Source: Sanderia malayensis
Taxonomy: Eukaryota; Cnidaria; Scyphozoa; Semaeostomeae; Pelagiidae
Assembly: GCA_013076295.1 (NCBI GenBank)
Contig: RQOL01000437.1
Coordinates: 32,553 to 96,552 of the forward strand
Direction: 5' to 3'
DNA: 64,000 nt
Positions 1 to 12,420 of this stretch are shown here, piece after piece. The stretch's first letter is position 1, and each line of letters opens with the position of its first letter. A program made the position numbers and the translations under genes. The notes beneath the pieces were generated by a model that was given only the letters and a program-made list of their open reading frames with translations, had not been told where the DNA came from and did not search any database.

Positions 1-636
1 ACTTTTGATGAATTCCACTTTTTCTTGACTTTCCCACTTTTGATGACCTCCCACTTTTTTTTGACTTCCCACATTTGATGACTTCCCAGTTTTTCTTGAA
101 TCTCACTTTTGACGACTCCCCACGTTTTCTTGACTTCCCACTCTGGATGACCTCCCACTTTTTCTTGACTTTCCACTTTTGATGACCTTCCCACTTTTTC
201 TTGACTTCCCACTTTTGATGAGTTCCCACTATTGATGACTTTCCATTTTTGGTGACATCCTACTTTTGATGACTTCCCTCTTTTGATGACTTCCCACTTT
301 TTCTTGATTTCCACTTTAATGAGTTCCCACTATTGATGACTTCCACCTTTGATGACTTCCCACTTTTGATGACTTCCCACTTTTTCTTGGTTTTCCGCTT
401 TCGGTGACTTCCCACTTTTGATGCCTTCTCACTTTGAATAACTTCCCTTTTATTTTGACATCTCACTGTTGATGAATTCACACTTTTAACGACTTCCCAC
501 TTCTTCTTGACTTCCCACCTTTTCTTAACTTCCCGCAATTTCTTGACTTCCCATTTTTGATGACTTCCCACTTTTTCTTGACGTCCCACTTTTGATGACT
601 TCCCACTTTTTCTTGATTTCCCACTTTTGATGACTT
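1..636. repeat. Block shared with 2,342-2,969 (left copy)
   Basis: The first bases of the window match those starting at 2,342, including the uncommon string GACTTCCCACATTTGATG and the following CCCAGTTTTTCTTGAAT. Similarity continues for about 635 bp, to the point where this copy goes on to CCCAATTTTGAGG and the other to GAGTTCCCAC. The two copies differ mainly by 1-nt indels. The same series of monomers is present in cleaner form from about 23,970. Confidence 0.75.
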
Positions 637-699
637 CCCAATTTTGAGGACTTCTCACTTTTTTCTGACTTCCCACTTTTTTTTGACTTCCTGTATTTT

Positions 700-1700
700 C
701 TTGACTTCCCATTTTGATGATTTCCCACTTTTTCTTGACTTCCCACTTTTTCCTAGCCGCTATTTTGATGACTTCCCTCTTTTAACAACTCCACATATTT
801 TCTTGACTTCCCGCTTTTGGTGACTTCCCGCTTTTTTGTGACTTCCCACTTTTTATGACTTCCCAATTTTGAGGACTTCTCACTTTTTTCTGACTTCCCA
901 CTTTTTTTTGACTTCCTGTATTTTCTTGACTTCCCATTTTTTGATGATTTCCCACACTTTTTCTTGACTTCCCACTTTTTCCTAGCCTCGCTATTTTGAT
1001 GACTTCCCTCTTTAAAACTCCACATATTTTCTTGACTTCCGCTTTTGGTGACTTCCCGCTTTTTTGTGACTTCCCACTTTTGTTTGGACTTCCCACTTTT
1101 TCTTGATTTCCCACTTTTTCTTGACTTGCCACTTTTGATGACTTCCCAGTTTTTCTTGAATTCTCACTTTTGACGACTCCCCACGTTTTCTTGACTTCCC
1201 ACTCTGGATGACCTCCCACTTTTTCTTGACTTTCCACTTTTATGACCTCCCACTTTTTCTTTACTTCCCACTTTTGATGACTTCCCACTTTTTCTACAAT
1301 TCTCACTTTTGACGACATCCCACTTTTTCTTGACTTCCCACTTTTGATGCTTTCTCACTTTTAATAACTTCCCTTCTTACTTTGGCATCTCACTGTTGTT
1401 GAATTCACACTTTTAACGACTTCCCACTTCTTCTTGACTTCCCCCCTTTTCTTGACTTCCCGAAATTTCTTGATTTCCCATTTTTTGATGACTTCCCACT
1501 TTTTCTTGACGTCCCTCTTTTGATGACTTCCAGTTTTTTCTTGATTTCCTACTTTTAATGAGTTCCCACTATTGATGACTTCCACCTTTGATGACTTCCC
1601 ACTTTTGATGACTTCCCACTTTTTCTTGGTTTTCCGCTTCCGGTGACTTCCCACTTCTGATGCCATCTCACTTTTAATAACTTCCCTTGCTATTTTGACT
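700..1700. repeat. Block shared with 3,330-4,480 (left copy)
   Basis: This copy shares several private variants with 3,330-4,480: CTAGCCTCGCTATTTT instead of the usual CTAGCCTCCC, CTTCCTGTATTTTC instead of CTGCATTTTC, CTTGACTTGCCAC, and CTTACTTTGGCATCTCAC near 1,376. The first and third also occur at 24.9-25.05 kb, so the 24-26 kb region is a relative. The offset drifts from about 2,633 to about 2,810 bp through the block because of indels and small block losses. Confidence 0.7.
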
Positions 1701-2341
1701 TCTCACTGTTGATGAATTCACACTTTTAAACGACTTCCCACTTCTTCTTGACTTCCACCTTTTCTTGACTTCCCGCAATTTCTTGACTTCTCATTTTTGA
1801 TGACTTCCCACTTTTTCTTGACGTCCCACTTTTGATGACTTCCCACTTTTTCTTGATTTCCCACTTTTGATGGAGTTCTCACTATTGATGGACTTCCACT
1901 TTTTCCTGACATCCCACTTTTTCTTGACTTCCCACTTTTTCTTGACTTCCCACTTTTGATGACTTCCCAATTTTGGTAACTCCCACTTTTGATGATTTCC
2001 TTCTTTTGATGACTACCCCTTCTCTTTGGACTTCCCACTTTTGATGACCTCCATTTTTCTTGACTTCCCACTTTTTCTTGATTTCCCACTTTTTCTTGAC
2101 TTCCCACTTTTGATGACTTCCCACTTTTCTTGAATTTCACTTTGACGACGTCCCACTTTTTCTTGATTTCCCACTTTTGATGCCTTCTCACTTTTAATAA
2201 CTTCCTTGTTATTGACATCTCACTGTTGATGAATTCACACTTTTAACGACTTCCCACTTCTTCTTCACTTCCACCTTTGATGACTTCCCACTTCTTCGAG
2301 ATTTTGCCATTTTGGTGACTTCCCACTTTTTGATGACTCCC

Positions 2342-2969
2342 ACTTTTGATGAATTCCCACTTTTTCTTGACTTTCCACTTTTGATGACCTCCCACTTTTT
2401 TTGACTTCCCACATTTGATGACTTCCCAGTTTTTCTTGAATTCTCACTTTTGACGACTCCCCACGTTATCTTGACTTCCCACTCTGGATGACCTCCCACT
2501 TTTTCTTGACTTTCCACTTTTGATGACCTCCCACTTTTTCTTGACTTCCCACTTTTGATGAGTTCCCACTATTGATGACTTTCCATTTTTGGTGACATCC
2601 TACTTTTGATGACTTCCCTCTTTTGATGACTTCCCACTTTTTCTTGATTTCCCACTTTTAATGAGTTCCCACTATTGATGACTTCCACCTTTGATGACTT
2701 CCCACTTTTGATGACTTCCCACTTTTCTTGGTTTTCCGCTTTCGGTGACTTCCCACTTTTGATGCCTTCTCACTTTGAATAACTTCCCTTGTATTTGACA
2801 TCTCACTGTTGATGAATTCACACTTTTAACGACTCCCACTTCTTCTTGACTTCCCACCTTTTCTTAACTTCCGCAATTTCTTGACTTCCCATTTTTGATG
2901 ACTTCCCACTTTTTCTTGACGTCCCACTTTGATGACTTCCCACTTTTTCTTGATTTCCCACTTTTGATG
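2342..2969. repeat. Block shared with 1-636 (right copy)
   Basis: This is the second copy of the opening block of the window. It ends in GATGAGTTCCCACTTGATG near 2,970, where four bases of the usual CACTATTGATG are missing. Further 1-nt losses include TTGTATTTGAC for the usual TTGTTATTTTGAC near 2,790 and ACGACTCCC for ACGACTTCCC near 2,830. Confidence 0.75.
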
Positions 2970-3329
2970 AGTTCCCACTTGATGACTTCCACCTTTCCTG
3001 ATATCCCACTTTTTCTTGACTTCCCATTTTTCTTGACTCCCACTTTTAATGACTTCCCAATTTTGGTAACTTCCCACTTTTGATGATTTCCTTCTTTTGA
3101 TGACTTCCCGCCTTCTCTTGACTTCCCACTTTTGATGACCTCCCATGTTTTCTTCACTTCCCACTTTTTCTTGAGTTCCCACGTTTTCTTGACCTCCCAC
3201 TTTTTCTTTTCTTCCCACTTTTGGTGAGTTGCCACTATTGATGACTTCTCATTTTCGGTGACCTCCACTTTTTCTTTTCTTCCCACTTTTGGTGTTGCCA
3301 CTATTGATGACTTCCCACTTTTTTTTGAC

Positions 3330-4480
3330 TTCCTGTATTTTCTTGACTTCCCATTTTGATGATTTCCCACTTTTTCTTGACTTCCCACTTTTTCCTAGCC
3401 TCGCTATTTTGATGACTTCCCTCTTTAACAACTCCACAATTTTCTTGACTTCCCGCTTTGGTGACTTCCCGCTTTTTTGTGACTTCCCACTTTTTATGAC
3501 TTCCAATTTTGAGGACTTCTCACTTTTTTCTGACTTCCCACTTTTTTTTGACTTCCTGTATTTTCTTGACTTCCCATTTTTGATGATTTCCCACTTTTTC
3601 TTGACTTCCCACTTTTTCCTAGCCTCGCTATTTTGATGACTTCCTCTTTTAACAACTCCACATATTTTCTTGACTTCCCGCTTTTGGTGACTTCCCGCTT
3701 TTTGTGACTTCCCACTTTTGATGACTTCCACTTTTTCTTGATTTCCCACTTTTTCTTGACTTGCCACTTTTGATGACTTCCCAGTTTTTCTTGAATTCTC
3801 ACTTTTGACGACTCCCACGTTTTCTTGACTTCCCACTCTGGATGACCTCCCACTTTTTCTTGACTTTCCACTTTTATGCCTCCCACTTTTTCTTGACTTC
3901 CCACTTTTGATGAGTTCCCACTATTGATGACCTTCCATTTTGGTGACATCCCACTTTCGATGACTTCCCTCTTTTGACGGCTTCCCACTTTTTCTTGAAT
4001 TTCCATCTTTGATAACTTCCCACTATTTCCTGACATCCCATTTTTTCTGGACTTCCCACTTTTTCTTTATTCCCACTTTTGATGACTTCCCACTTTTTCT
4101 ACAATTCTCACTTTTGACGACATCCCACTTTTTCTTGACTTCCCACTTTTGATGCTTTCTCACTTTTAATAACTTCCCTTCTTACTTTGGCATCTCACTG
4201 TTGTTGAATCACACTTTTAACGACTTCCCACTTCTTCTTGACTTCCCCCCTTTTCTTGACTTCCCGAAATTTCTTGATTTCCCATTTTTGATGACTTCCC
4301 ACTTTTCTTGACGTCCCTCTTTTGATGACTTCAGTTTTTCTTGATTTCTACTTTTAATGAGTTCCCTATTGATGACTTCACTTGATGACTTCCCACTTTG
4401 ATGACTTCCCACTTTTTCTTGGTTTTCGCTTCGGTGACTTCCCACTTCTGATGCCATCTCACTTTTAATAACTTCCCTTG
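3330..4480. repeat. Block shared with 700-1,700 (right copy)
   Basis: This copy repeats the CTCGCTATTTT, CTGTATTTTC, GACTTGCCAC and CTTACTTTGGCATC variants of 700-1,700. Its right part (about 4,200-4,440) is strongly shortened. For example GACTTCACTTGATGACTT near 4,375 stands where the intact relative at 25.66 kb has a full GACTTCCACCTTTGATGAC monomer. Confidence 0.7.
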
Positions 4481-4762
4481 TTATTTTGACATCTCACTGT
4501 TGATGAATTCACACTTTTAACGACTTCCCACTTCTTCTTGACTTCCCACCTTTTCTTGACTTCCCGCAATTTCTTGACTTCCCATTTTGATGACTTCCCA
4601 CTTTTTCTTGACGTCCCACTTTTGATGACTTCCACTTTTTCTTGAGTTCCCACTTTTTTGACCTCCCACTTTTTCTTTTCTTCCCAATTTTGGTGAGTTC
4701 CCACTATTGATGACTTCCCACTTTTTTTACTTCCCACTTTATCTTTACTTCCCACTTTTGAT

Positions 4763-5354
4763 GACCTCCCACTTTTGATGAATTGCCACTTTTTCTTGAC
4801 TTCCCACTTTTGATGAGTTCCCACTATTGATGACTTTCCATTTTTGGTGACTTCTCACTTTTGATGACTTCCCTCTTTTGATGACTTCCCATTTTTCCTG
4901 ACATCCCACTTTTTCTTGACTTCCCACTTTTTCTTGACTTCCCACTTTTGATGACTTCCCACTTTTGATTACTTCCCACTTTATCTTTACTTCTCACTTT
5001 GATGACTTCCCATTTTGATGATTCCCTTTTTCTTGACTTCCCATTTTTCATAACCTCCCTATTTTGATGAATTCACTCTTTGATGACTCCGACTTTTCCA
5101 CTCGTTTCGGTGACTTCCAATTTTGGTACTTCCCACTTTTGATGATTTCCTTCTTTTGATGACTACCCCCTTCTCTTGACTTCCCACTTTTGATGACCTC
5201 AGATGTTTTCTTGACTTCCCACTTTTTTCTTGAGTTCCCACTTTTTCTTGACTCCCACCTTTTTCTTTTTCTTCCCAATTTTGGTGAGTTCCCACTATTG
5301 ATGATTCCCACTTTTGATTACTTCCCACTTTATCTTTACTTCCCACTTTTTGAT
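4763..5354. repeat. Shortened 592-bp copy of the 609-bp higher-order unit
   Basis: The unit runs from one GACCTCCCACTTTTGATG landmark to the next. It contains the private GAATTGCCAC variant near 4,780 that is otherwise seen at about 13,050, and GACCTCAGATG at 5,195. Aligned by eye against 13,031-13,639 it differs almost only by indels. The most damaged point is 5,090-5,110, where GACTTTTCCACTCGTTTCGG replaces a string seven bases longer. Confidence 0.8.
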
Positions 5355-5789
5355 GACCTCCCACTTTTGATGAATTCCCACTTTTTCTTGACTTCCCACT
5401 TTTGATGAGTTCCCACTATTGATGACTTTCCATTTTTGGTGATTTCTCACTTTTGATGACTTCCCTCTTTTGATGACTTCTCATTTTTTCCTGACATCCC
5501 ACTTTTCTTGACTTCCCACTTTTTCTTGACTTCCCACTTTTTGATGACTTCCCACTTTTGATTTACTTCCCACTTTATCCTGACTTCTCACTTTTGATGA
5601 CTTCCCATTTTGGTTGACATTCCACTTTTTCTTGACTTCCCCAATTTTTCATAACCTCCCTATTTTGATGAATTCACTCTTTTGATGACTCCCCACTTTT
5701 TCCTGACCTCCCGCTTTCGGTGACTTCCCAATTTTGGTAACTTCCCACTTTTGATGATTTCCTTCTTTTGATGACTACCCGCCTTCTCT

Positions 5790-7353
5790 TCACTTCTCAC
5801 TTTTGATGAATTCCCACCTTTTCTTGACTTCCAACTTTTGATGAGTTCCCGCTATGATGACTTTCCATTTTTGGTGACTTCTCACTTTTGATGACTTCCC
5901 TCTTTTGATGACTTCCAATTTTTTCCTGACATGCCACTTTTTCTTGACTTCCCACCCTTTCTTGACTTCCCACTTTTGATGACTTCCCACTTTTGATTAC
6001 TTCCCACTTTATCCTGACTTCTCACTTTTGATGATTTCCCATTTTGGATAACTTTCCACTTTTTCTTGACTTCCCAATTTTTCATAACCTCCCTATTTTG
6101 ATGAATTCACTCTTTTGATGACTCCCGACTTTTTCCTGACCTCCCGCTTTCGGTGACTTCCCAATTTTGGTAACTTCCCACTTTTGATGATTTCCTTCTT
6201 TTGATGACTCCCCGCCTTCTCTTGACTTCCCACTTTTGATGACCTCCCATGTTTTCTTGACTTCCCACTTTTTCTTGAGTTCCCACGTTTTCTTGACCTC
6301 CCACTTTTTCTTTTCTTCCCAATTTTGGTGAGTTCCCACTCTTGATGACTTCTCATTTTCGGTGACTTCCCACTTTTTATGGCTTCCCAATTTTGAGGAC
6401 TTCTCACTTTTTTCTGACTTCCCACTTTTTTTTGACTTCCTGCATTTTCTTGACTTCCCATTTTTGATGATTTCCCACTTTTTCTTGACTTCCCATTTTT
6501 TCCTAGCCTCCCTATTTTGATGACTTCCCTCTTTTAACAACTCCCTATATTTTCTTGACTTCCCGCTTTTGGTGACTTCCGCTTTTTTGTGACTTCCCAC
6601 TTTTGATGACTTCCCACTTTTTCTTGACTTCCCACTTTTTCTTGACTTCCCACTTTTGATGACTTCCCAGTTTTTCTTGAATTCTCACTTTTGACGACTC
6701 CCCACGTTTTCTTGACTTCCCACTCTGGATGACCTCCCACCTTTTCTTGACTTTCCACTTTTGATGACCTCCCACTTTTTCTTGACTTCCCACTTTTGAT
6801 GAGTTCCCACTATTGATGACTTTCCATTTTTGGTGACATCCCACTTTTGATGACTTCCCTCTTTTGACGGCTTCCCACTTTTTCTTGAATTCCCATCTTT
6901 GATAACTTCCCACTATTTCCTGACATCCCATTTTTTCTTGACTTCCCACTTTTTCTCGACTTCCCACTTTTGATGACTTCCCACTTTTTCTTCAATTCTC
7001 ACTTTTGACGACATCCCATTTTTTTCTTGACTTCCCACTTTTGATGCTTTCTCACTTTTAATAACTTCCCTTCTTATTTTGACATCTCACTGTTGATGAA
7101 TTCACACTTTTAACGACTTCCCACTTCTTCTTGACTTCCCACCTTTTCTTGACTTCCCACAATTTCTTGACTTCCCATTTTGGATGACTTCCCACTTTTT
7201 CTTGACTTTCCACTTTTGATGACCTCCCACTTTTTCTTGACTTCCCACTTTTGATGACTTCCCAGTTTTTCTTGAATTCTCACTTTTGACGACTCCCCAC
7301 GTTTTCTTGACTTCCCACTCTGGATGACCTCCCACTTTTTCTTGACTTTCCAC
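5790..7353. repeat. Segmental duplicate of 14,062-15,480 (left copy)
   Basis: The order of variant monomers is the same as at 14,062 onward. The offset is 8,266 bp up to about 6,330 and 8,127 bp after about 6,480. The 139-bp step is a block containing CTTCCCAATTTTGAGG and CTTCCTGCATTTTC that is present here and missing in the right copy. Shared private variants include GACATGCCAC (5,928), CCACCCTTTCTTGAC (5,951) and the one-base-short GACTTCCGCTTTTTTG near 6,582. Confidence 0.8.
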
Positions 7354-8963
7354 TTTTGATGACCTCCCACTTTTTCTTGACTTCCCACTTTTTGATGAGT
7401 TCCCACTTTTGATTACTTCCCACTTTATCTTGACTTCTCACCTTTGATGACTTCCCACTTTTGATGACTTCCCACTTTTTCTTGGTTTTCCGCTTTCGGT
7501 GACTTCCCACTTTTGATGCCATCTCACTTTTAATAACTTCCCTTGTTATTTTGACATTCACTGATGATGAATTCACACTTTTAACGACTTCCCACTTCTT
7601 CTTGACTTCCCACCTTTTCTTGACGTCCCACTTTTGATGACTTCCCACATTTTCTTGATTTCCCACTTTTGATGAGTTCCCACTATTGATGACTTCCACC
7701 TTTTCCTGACATCCCACTTTTTCTGACTTCCACTTTTGATGAATTCCCACCTTTTCTTGACTTCCAACTTTTGATGAGTTCCCACTATTGATGACTTTCC
7801 ATTTTTGGTGACTTCTCACTTTTGATGACTTCCCTCTTTTGATGACTTCCCATTTTTTCCTGACATCCCACTTTTTCTTGACTTCCCACTTTTTCTTGAC
7901 TTCCCACTTTTGATGACTTCCCACTTTTTCTTGACTTCCAACTTCTTCTTGACTTCCCACTTTTGATGACTTCCCACTTTTGATTACTTCCCACTTTATC
8001 CTGACTTCTCACTTTTGATGACTTCCCATTTTGGTTGACATTCCACTTTATCTTGACTTCCAATTTTTCATAACCTCCCTATTTTGATGAATTCACTCTT
8101 TTGATGACTCCCCACTTTTTCCTGCCCTCCCGCTTTCGGTGACTTCCCAATTTCGGTAACTTCCCACTTTTGATGATTTCTTTCTTTTGATGACTACCCG
8201 CCTTCTCTTGGCTTTTCACTTTTGATGAATTCCCACCTTTTCTTGACTTCCAACTTTTGATGAGTTCCCACTATTGATGACTTTCCATTTTTGGTGACTT
8301 CTCACTTTTGATGACTTCCCTCTTTTGATGACTTCCAATTTTTTCCTGACATCCCACTTTTTCTTGACTTCCCACTTTTTCTTGACTTCCCACTTTTGAT
8401 GACTTCCCACTTTTGATTACTTCCCACTTTATCTTGACTTCTCACTTTTGAAGACTTCCCATTTTGGATGACTTTCAACTTTTTCTTGACTTCCCAATTT
8501 TTCATAACCTCCCTATTTTGATGAATTCACTCTTTTGATGACTCCCGACTTTTTCCTGACCTCCCGCTTTCGGTGACTTCCAAATTTTGGTAACTTCCCA
8601 CTTTTGGTGACCTCCCATGTTTTCTTGACTTCCCTTTTTTGATGATTTCCCACGTTTTCTTGACTTCCCACTTTTTCCTAGCCTCCCTATTTTGATGACT
8701 TCCCTCTTTTAACAACTCCCCATATTTTCTTGACTTCCCGCTTTTGGTGACTTCCCGCTTTTTTGTGACTTCCCACTTTTGATGACTTCCCACTTTTTCT
8801 TGACTTCCCACTTTTTCTTGACTTCCCACTTTTTCTTGACTTCCCACTTTTCATGACTTCCCAGTTTTTCTTGAATTCTCACTTTTAACGACTCCCCACG
8901 TTTTCTTGACTTCCCACTCTGGATGACCTCCCACTTTTTCTTGACTTTCCACTTTTGATGACC
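6630..8963. repeat. 2,333-bp higher-order repeat, copy 1
   Basis: This is the first of two adjacent copies with a period of 2,333-2,334 bp. Private variants shared by both copies at that offset include CCATTTTGGATGAC (7,176 and 9,509), GCCTTCTCTTGGCTT (8,200), CTTCCCTTTTTTGATG (8,627) and ACTTTTAACGACTCCCCACG (8,880). Copy 1 differs mainly by 1-2 base indels, for example CTTTTTCTGACTTCCAC near 7,720 and GACATTCACTG near 7,552. The left boundary is set where the upstream monomers stop matching. Confidence 0.85.
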
Positions 8964-11297
8964 TCCCACTTTTTCTTGACTTCCCACTTTTGATGACTTC
9001 CCAGTTTTTCTTGAATTCTCACTTTTGACGACTCCCCACGTTTTCTTGACTTCCCACTCTGGATGACCTCCCACCTTTTCTTGACTTTCCACTTTTGATG
9101 ACCTCCCACTTTTTCTTGACTTCCCACTTTTGATGAGTTCCCACTATTGATGACTTTCCATTTTTGGTGACATCCCACTTTTGATGACTTCCCTCTTTTG
9201 ACGGCTTCCCACTTTTTCTTGAATTCCCATCTTTGATAACTTCCCACTATTTCCTGACATCCCATTTTTTCTTGACTTCCCACTTTTTCTCGACTTCCCA
9301 CTTTTGATGACTTCCCACTTTTTCTTCAATTCTCACTTTTGACGACATCCCATTTTTTCTTGACTTCCCACTTTTGATGCTTTCTCACTTTTAATAACTT
9401 CCCTTCTTATTTTGACATCTCACTGTTGATGAATTCACACTTTTAACGACTTCCCACTTCTTCTTGACTTCCCACCTTTTCTTGACTTCCCACAATTTCT
9501 TGACTTCCCATTTTGGATGACTTCCCACTTTTTCTTGACTTTCCACTTTTGATGACCTCCCACTTTTTCTTGACTTCCCACTTTTGATGACTTCCCAGTT
9601 TTTCTTGAATTCTCACTTTTGACGACTCCCCACGTTTTCTTGACTTCCCACTCTGGATGACCTCCCACTTTTTCTTGACTTTCCACTTTTGATGACCTCC
9701 CACTTTTTCTTGACTTCCCACTTTTGATGAGTTCCCACTTTTGATTACTTCCCACTTTATCTTGACTTCTCACCTTTGATGACTTCCCACTTTTGATGAC
9801 TTCCCACTTTTTCTTGGTTTTCCGCTTTCGGTGACTTCCCACTTTTGATGCCATCTCACTTTTAATAACTTCCCTTGTTATTTTGACATCTCACTGATGA
9901 TGAATTCACACTTTTAACGACTTCCCACTTCTTCTTGACTTCCCACCTTTTCTTGACGTCCCACTTTTGATGACTTCCCACATTTTCTTGATTTCCCACT
10001 TTTGATGAGTTCCCACTATTGATGACTTCCACCTTTTCCTGACATCCCACTTTTTCTTGACTTCCCACTTTTGATGAATTCCCACCTTTTCTTGACTTCC
10101 AACTTTTGATGAGTTCCCACTATTGATGACTTTCCATTTTTGGTGACTTCTCACTTTTGATGACTTCCCTCTTTTGATGACTTCCCATTTTTTCCTGACA
10201 TCCCACTTTTTCTTGACTTCCCACTTTTTCTTGACTTCCCACTTTTGATGACTTCCCACTTTTTCTTGACTTCCAACTTTTTCTTGACTTCCCACTTTTG
10301 ATGACTTCCCACTTTTGATTACTTCCCACTTTATCCTGACTTCTCACTTTTGATGACTTCCCATTTTGGTTGACATTCCACTTTATCTTGACTTCCAATT
10401 TTTCATAACCTCCCTATTTTGATGAATTCACTCTTTTGATGACTCCCCACTTTTTCCTGCCCTCCCGCTTTCGGTGACTTCCCAATTTCGGTAACTTCCC
10501 ACTTTTGATGATTTCTTTCTTTTGATGACTACCGCCTTCTCTTGGCTTTCACTTTTGATGAATTCCCACCTTTTCTTGACTTCCAACTTTTGATGAGTTC
10601 CCACTATTGATGACTTTCCATTTTTGGTGACTTCTCACTTTTGATGACTTCCCTCTTTTGATGACTTCCAATTTTTTCCTGACATCCCACTTTTTCTTGA
10701 CTTCCCACTTTTTCTTGACTTCCCACTTTTGATGACTTCCCACTTTTGATTACTTCCCACTTTATCTTGACTTCTCACTTTTGATGACTTCCCATTTTGG
10801 ATGACTTTCAACTTTTTCTTGACTTCCCAATTTTTCATAACCTCCCTATTTTGATGAATTCACTCTTTTGATGACTCCCGACTTTTTCCTGACCTCCCGC
10901 TTTCGGTGACTTCCAAATTTTGGTAACTTCCCACTTTTGGTGACCTCCCATGTTTTCTTGACTTCCCTTTTTTGATGATTTCCCACGTTTTCTTGACTTC
11001 CCACTTTTTCCTAGCCTCCCTATTTTGATGACTTCCCTCTTTTAACAACTCCCCATATTTTCTTGACTTCCCGCTTTTGGTGACTTCCCGCTTTTTTGTG
11101 ACTTCCCACTTTTGATGACTTCCCACTTTTTCTTGACTTCCCACTTTTTCTTGACTTCCCACTTTTTCTTGACTTCCCACTTTTCATGACTTCCCAGTTT
11201 TTCTTGAATTCTCACTTTTAACGACTCCCCACGTTTTCTTGACTTCCCACTCTGGATGACCTCCCACTTTTTCTTGACTTTCCACTTTTGATGACCT
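8964..11297. repeat. 2,333-bp higher-order repeat, copy 2
   Basis: This copy directly follows the previous one and matches it over its full length. Similarity to a possible third copy ends at about 11,320, where the string changes from GATGACTTCCCAG to GATGAGTTCCCAC. A few 1-nt losses are visible near 10,530-10,550 (GACTACCGCC, GGCTTTCAC). The near-identity suggests a recent unequal exchange, or an assembly duplication. Confidence 0.85.
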
Positions 11298-12420
11298 CCC
11301 ACTTTTTCTTGACTTCCCACTTTGATGAGTTCCCACTATTGATGACTTTCCATTTTTGGTGACATCCCACTTTTGATGACTTCCCTCTTTTGACGGCTTC
11401 CCACTTTTTCTTGAATTCCCATCTTTAATAACTTCCCACTATTTCCTGACATCCCATTTTCTCTGGCCTTCCCACTTTTTCTTGACTTCCCACTTTTGAT
11501 GACTTCCACTTTTTCTTCAATTCTCACTTTTGACGACATCCCACTTTTTCTTGACTTCCCACTTTTGATGCTTTCTCACTTTTAATAACTTCCCTTCTTA
11601 TTTTGACATCTCACTGTTGTTGAATTCACACTTTTAACGACTTCCCACTTCTTCTTGACTTCCCACTTTTTCTTGACTTCCCGCAATTTCTTGACTTCCC
11701 ATTTTTGATGATTTCCCACTTTTTCTTGACGTCCCTCTTTTGATGACTTCCCATTTTTTCTTGATTTCCCATTTTCAATGAGTTCCCGCTATTGATGACT
11801 TCCACCTTTGATGACTTCCCACTTTTGATGACTTCCCACTTTTTCTTGGTTTTCCGCTTTCGGTGACTTCCCTCTTTTGATGACTTCCCTTTTTTCCTGA
11901 CATCCCACTTTTTCTCGACTTCCCACTTTTTCTTGACTTCCCACTTTTGATGACTTCCCACTTTTGATTACTTCCCACTTTATCCTGACTTCTCATTTTT
12001 GATGACTTCCCATTTTGGTTGACATTCCACTTTTTCTTGACTTCCCAATTTTTCATAACTTCCCTATTTTGATGAATTCACTCTTTTGATGACTCCCCAC
12101 TTTTTCCTGACCTCCCGCTTTCGGTGACTTCCCAATTTTGGTAACTTCCCACTTTTGATGATTTCCTTCTTTTGATGACTACCCGCCTTCTCTTGTCTTC
12201 CCACTTTTGATGACCTCCCATGTTTTCTTGACTTCCCACTTTTTCTTGAGTTCCCACGTTTTCTTGACCTCCCATTTTTTCTTTTCTTCCCAATTTTGGT
12301 AAGTTCCCACTATTGATGACTTCTCATTTTCGGTGACTTCCCATTTTTTATGACTTCCCACCTTTGATGACTTCCCACTTTTTCTAGTTTTGCCATTTTT
12401 GGTGACTTCCCACTTTTGAT
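11298..12420. repeat. Mosaic segment between two tandem blocks
   Basis: This stretch of variant monomers joins the 2,333-bp duplication to the 609-bp array. It contains the landmark TTAATAACTTCCCTTCTTA near 11,583 with the GTTGTTGAATTCACAC form, and unusual one-off variants such as CATCCCATTTTCTCTGGCC near 11,451 and CCATTTTCAATGAG near 11,770. I found no full-length partner for the whole segment, although each part resembles blocks elsewhere. It contains no gene. Confidence 0.7.

Larger units (their letters stand above)
1..5850. repeat. Indel-rich left part of the array
   Basis: This stretch carries the same blocks found intact further right, but with a high density of one-base deletions and some insertions. 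The clearest case is the unit 4,763-5,354 (592 bp) against its near-identical partner 13,031-13,639 (609 bp). I count about 14 indel sites summing to -17 bp and no isolated base substitution. Many indels fall in T or C runs. The only + strand open frames over 60 codons in the window lie here (2,895-3,083, 3,289-3,636, 5,190-5,405), as expected when indels break the regular TGA phasing. The simplest reading is low-accuracy consensus rather than old, decayed satellite. Confidence 0.8.

Noticed and set aside
3289..3636. 115-codon + strand open frame with Phe/Leu-rich, membrane-like composition (also 2,895-3,083 and 5,190-5,405)
   Set aside because: Pyrimidine-rich DNA always encodes Phe, Leu, Ser and Pro. 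These frames exist only where indels disrupt the regular TGA, and their intact counterparts near 12.9-13.6 and 24-25 kb are closed.
5085..5115. Odd string GACTTTTCCACTCGTTTCGG suggesting non-repeat DNA
   Set aside because: Alignment with 13,366-13,397 shows it is the normal GACTTTTTCCTGACC... monomer pair with several bases missing.
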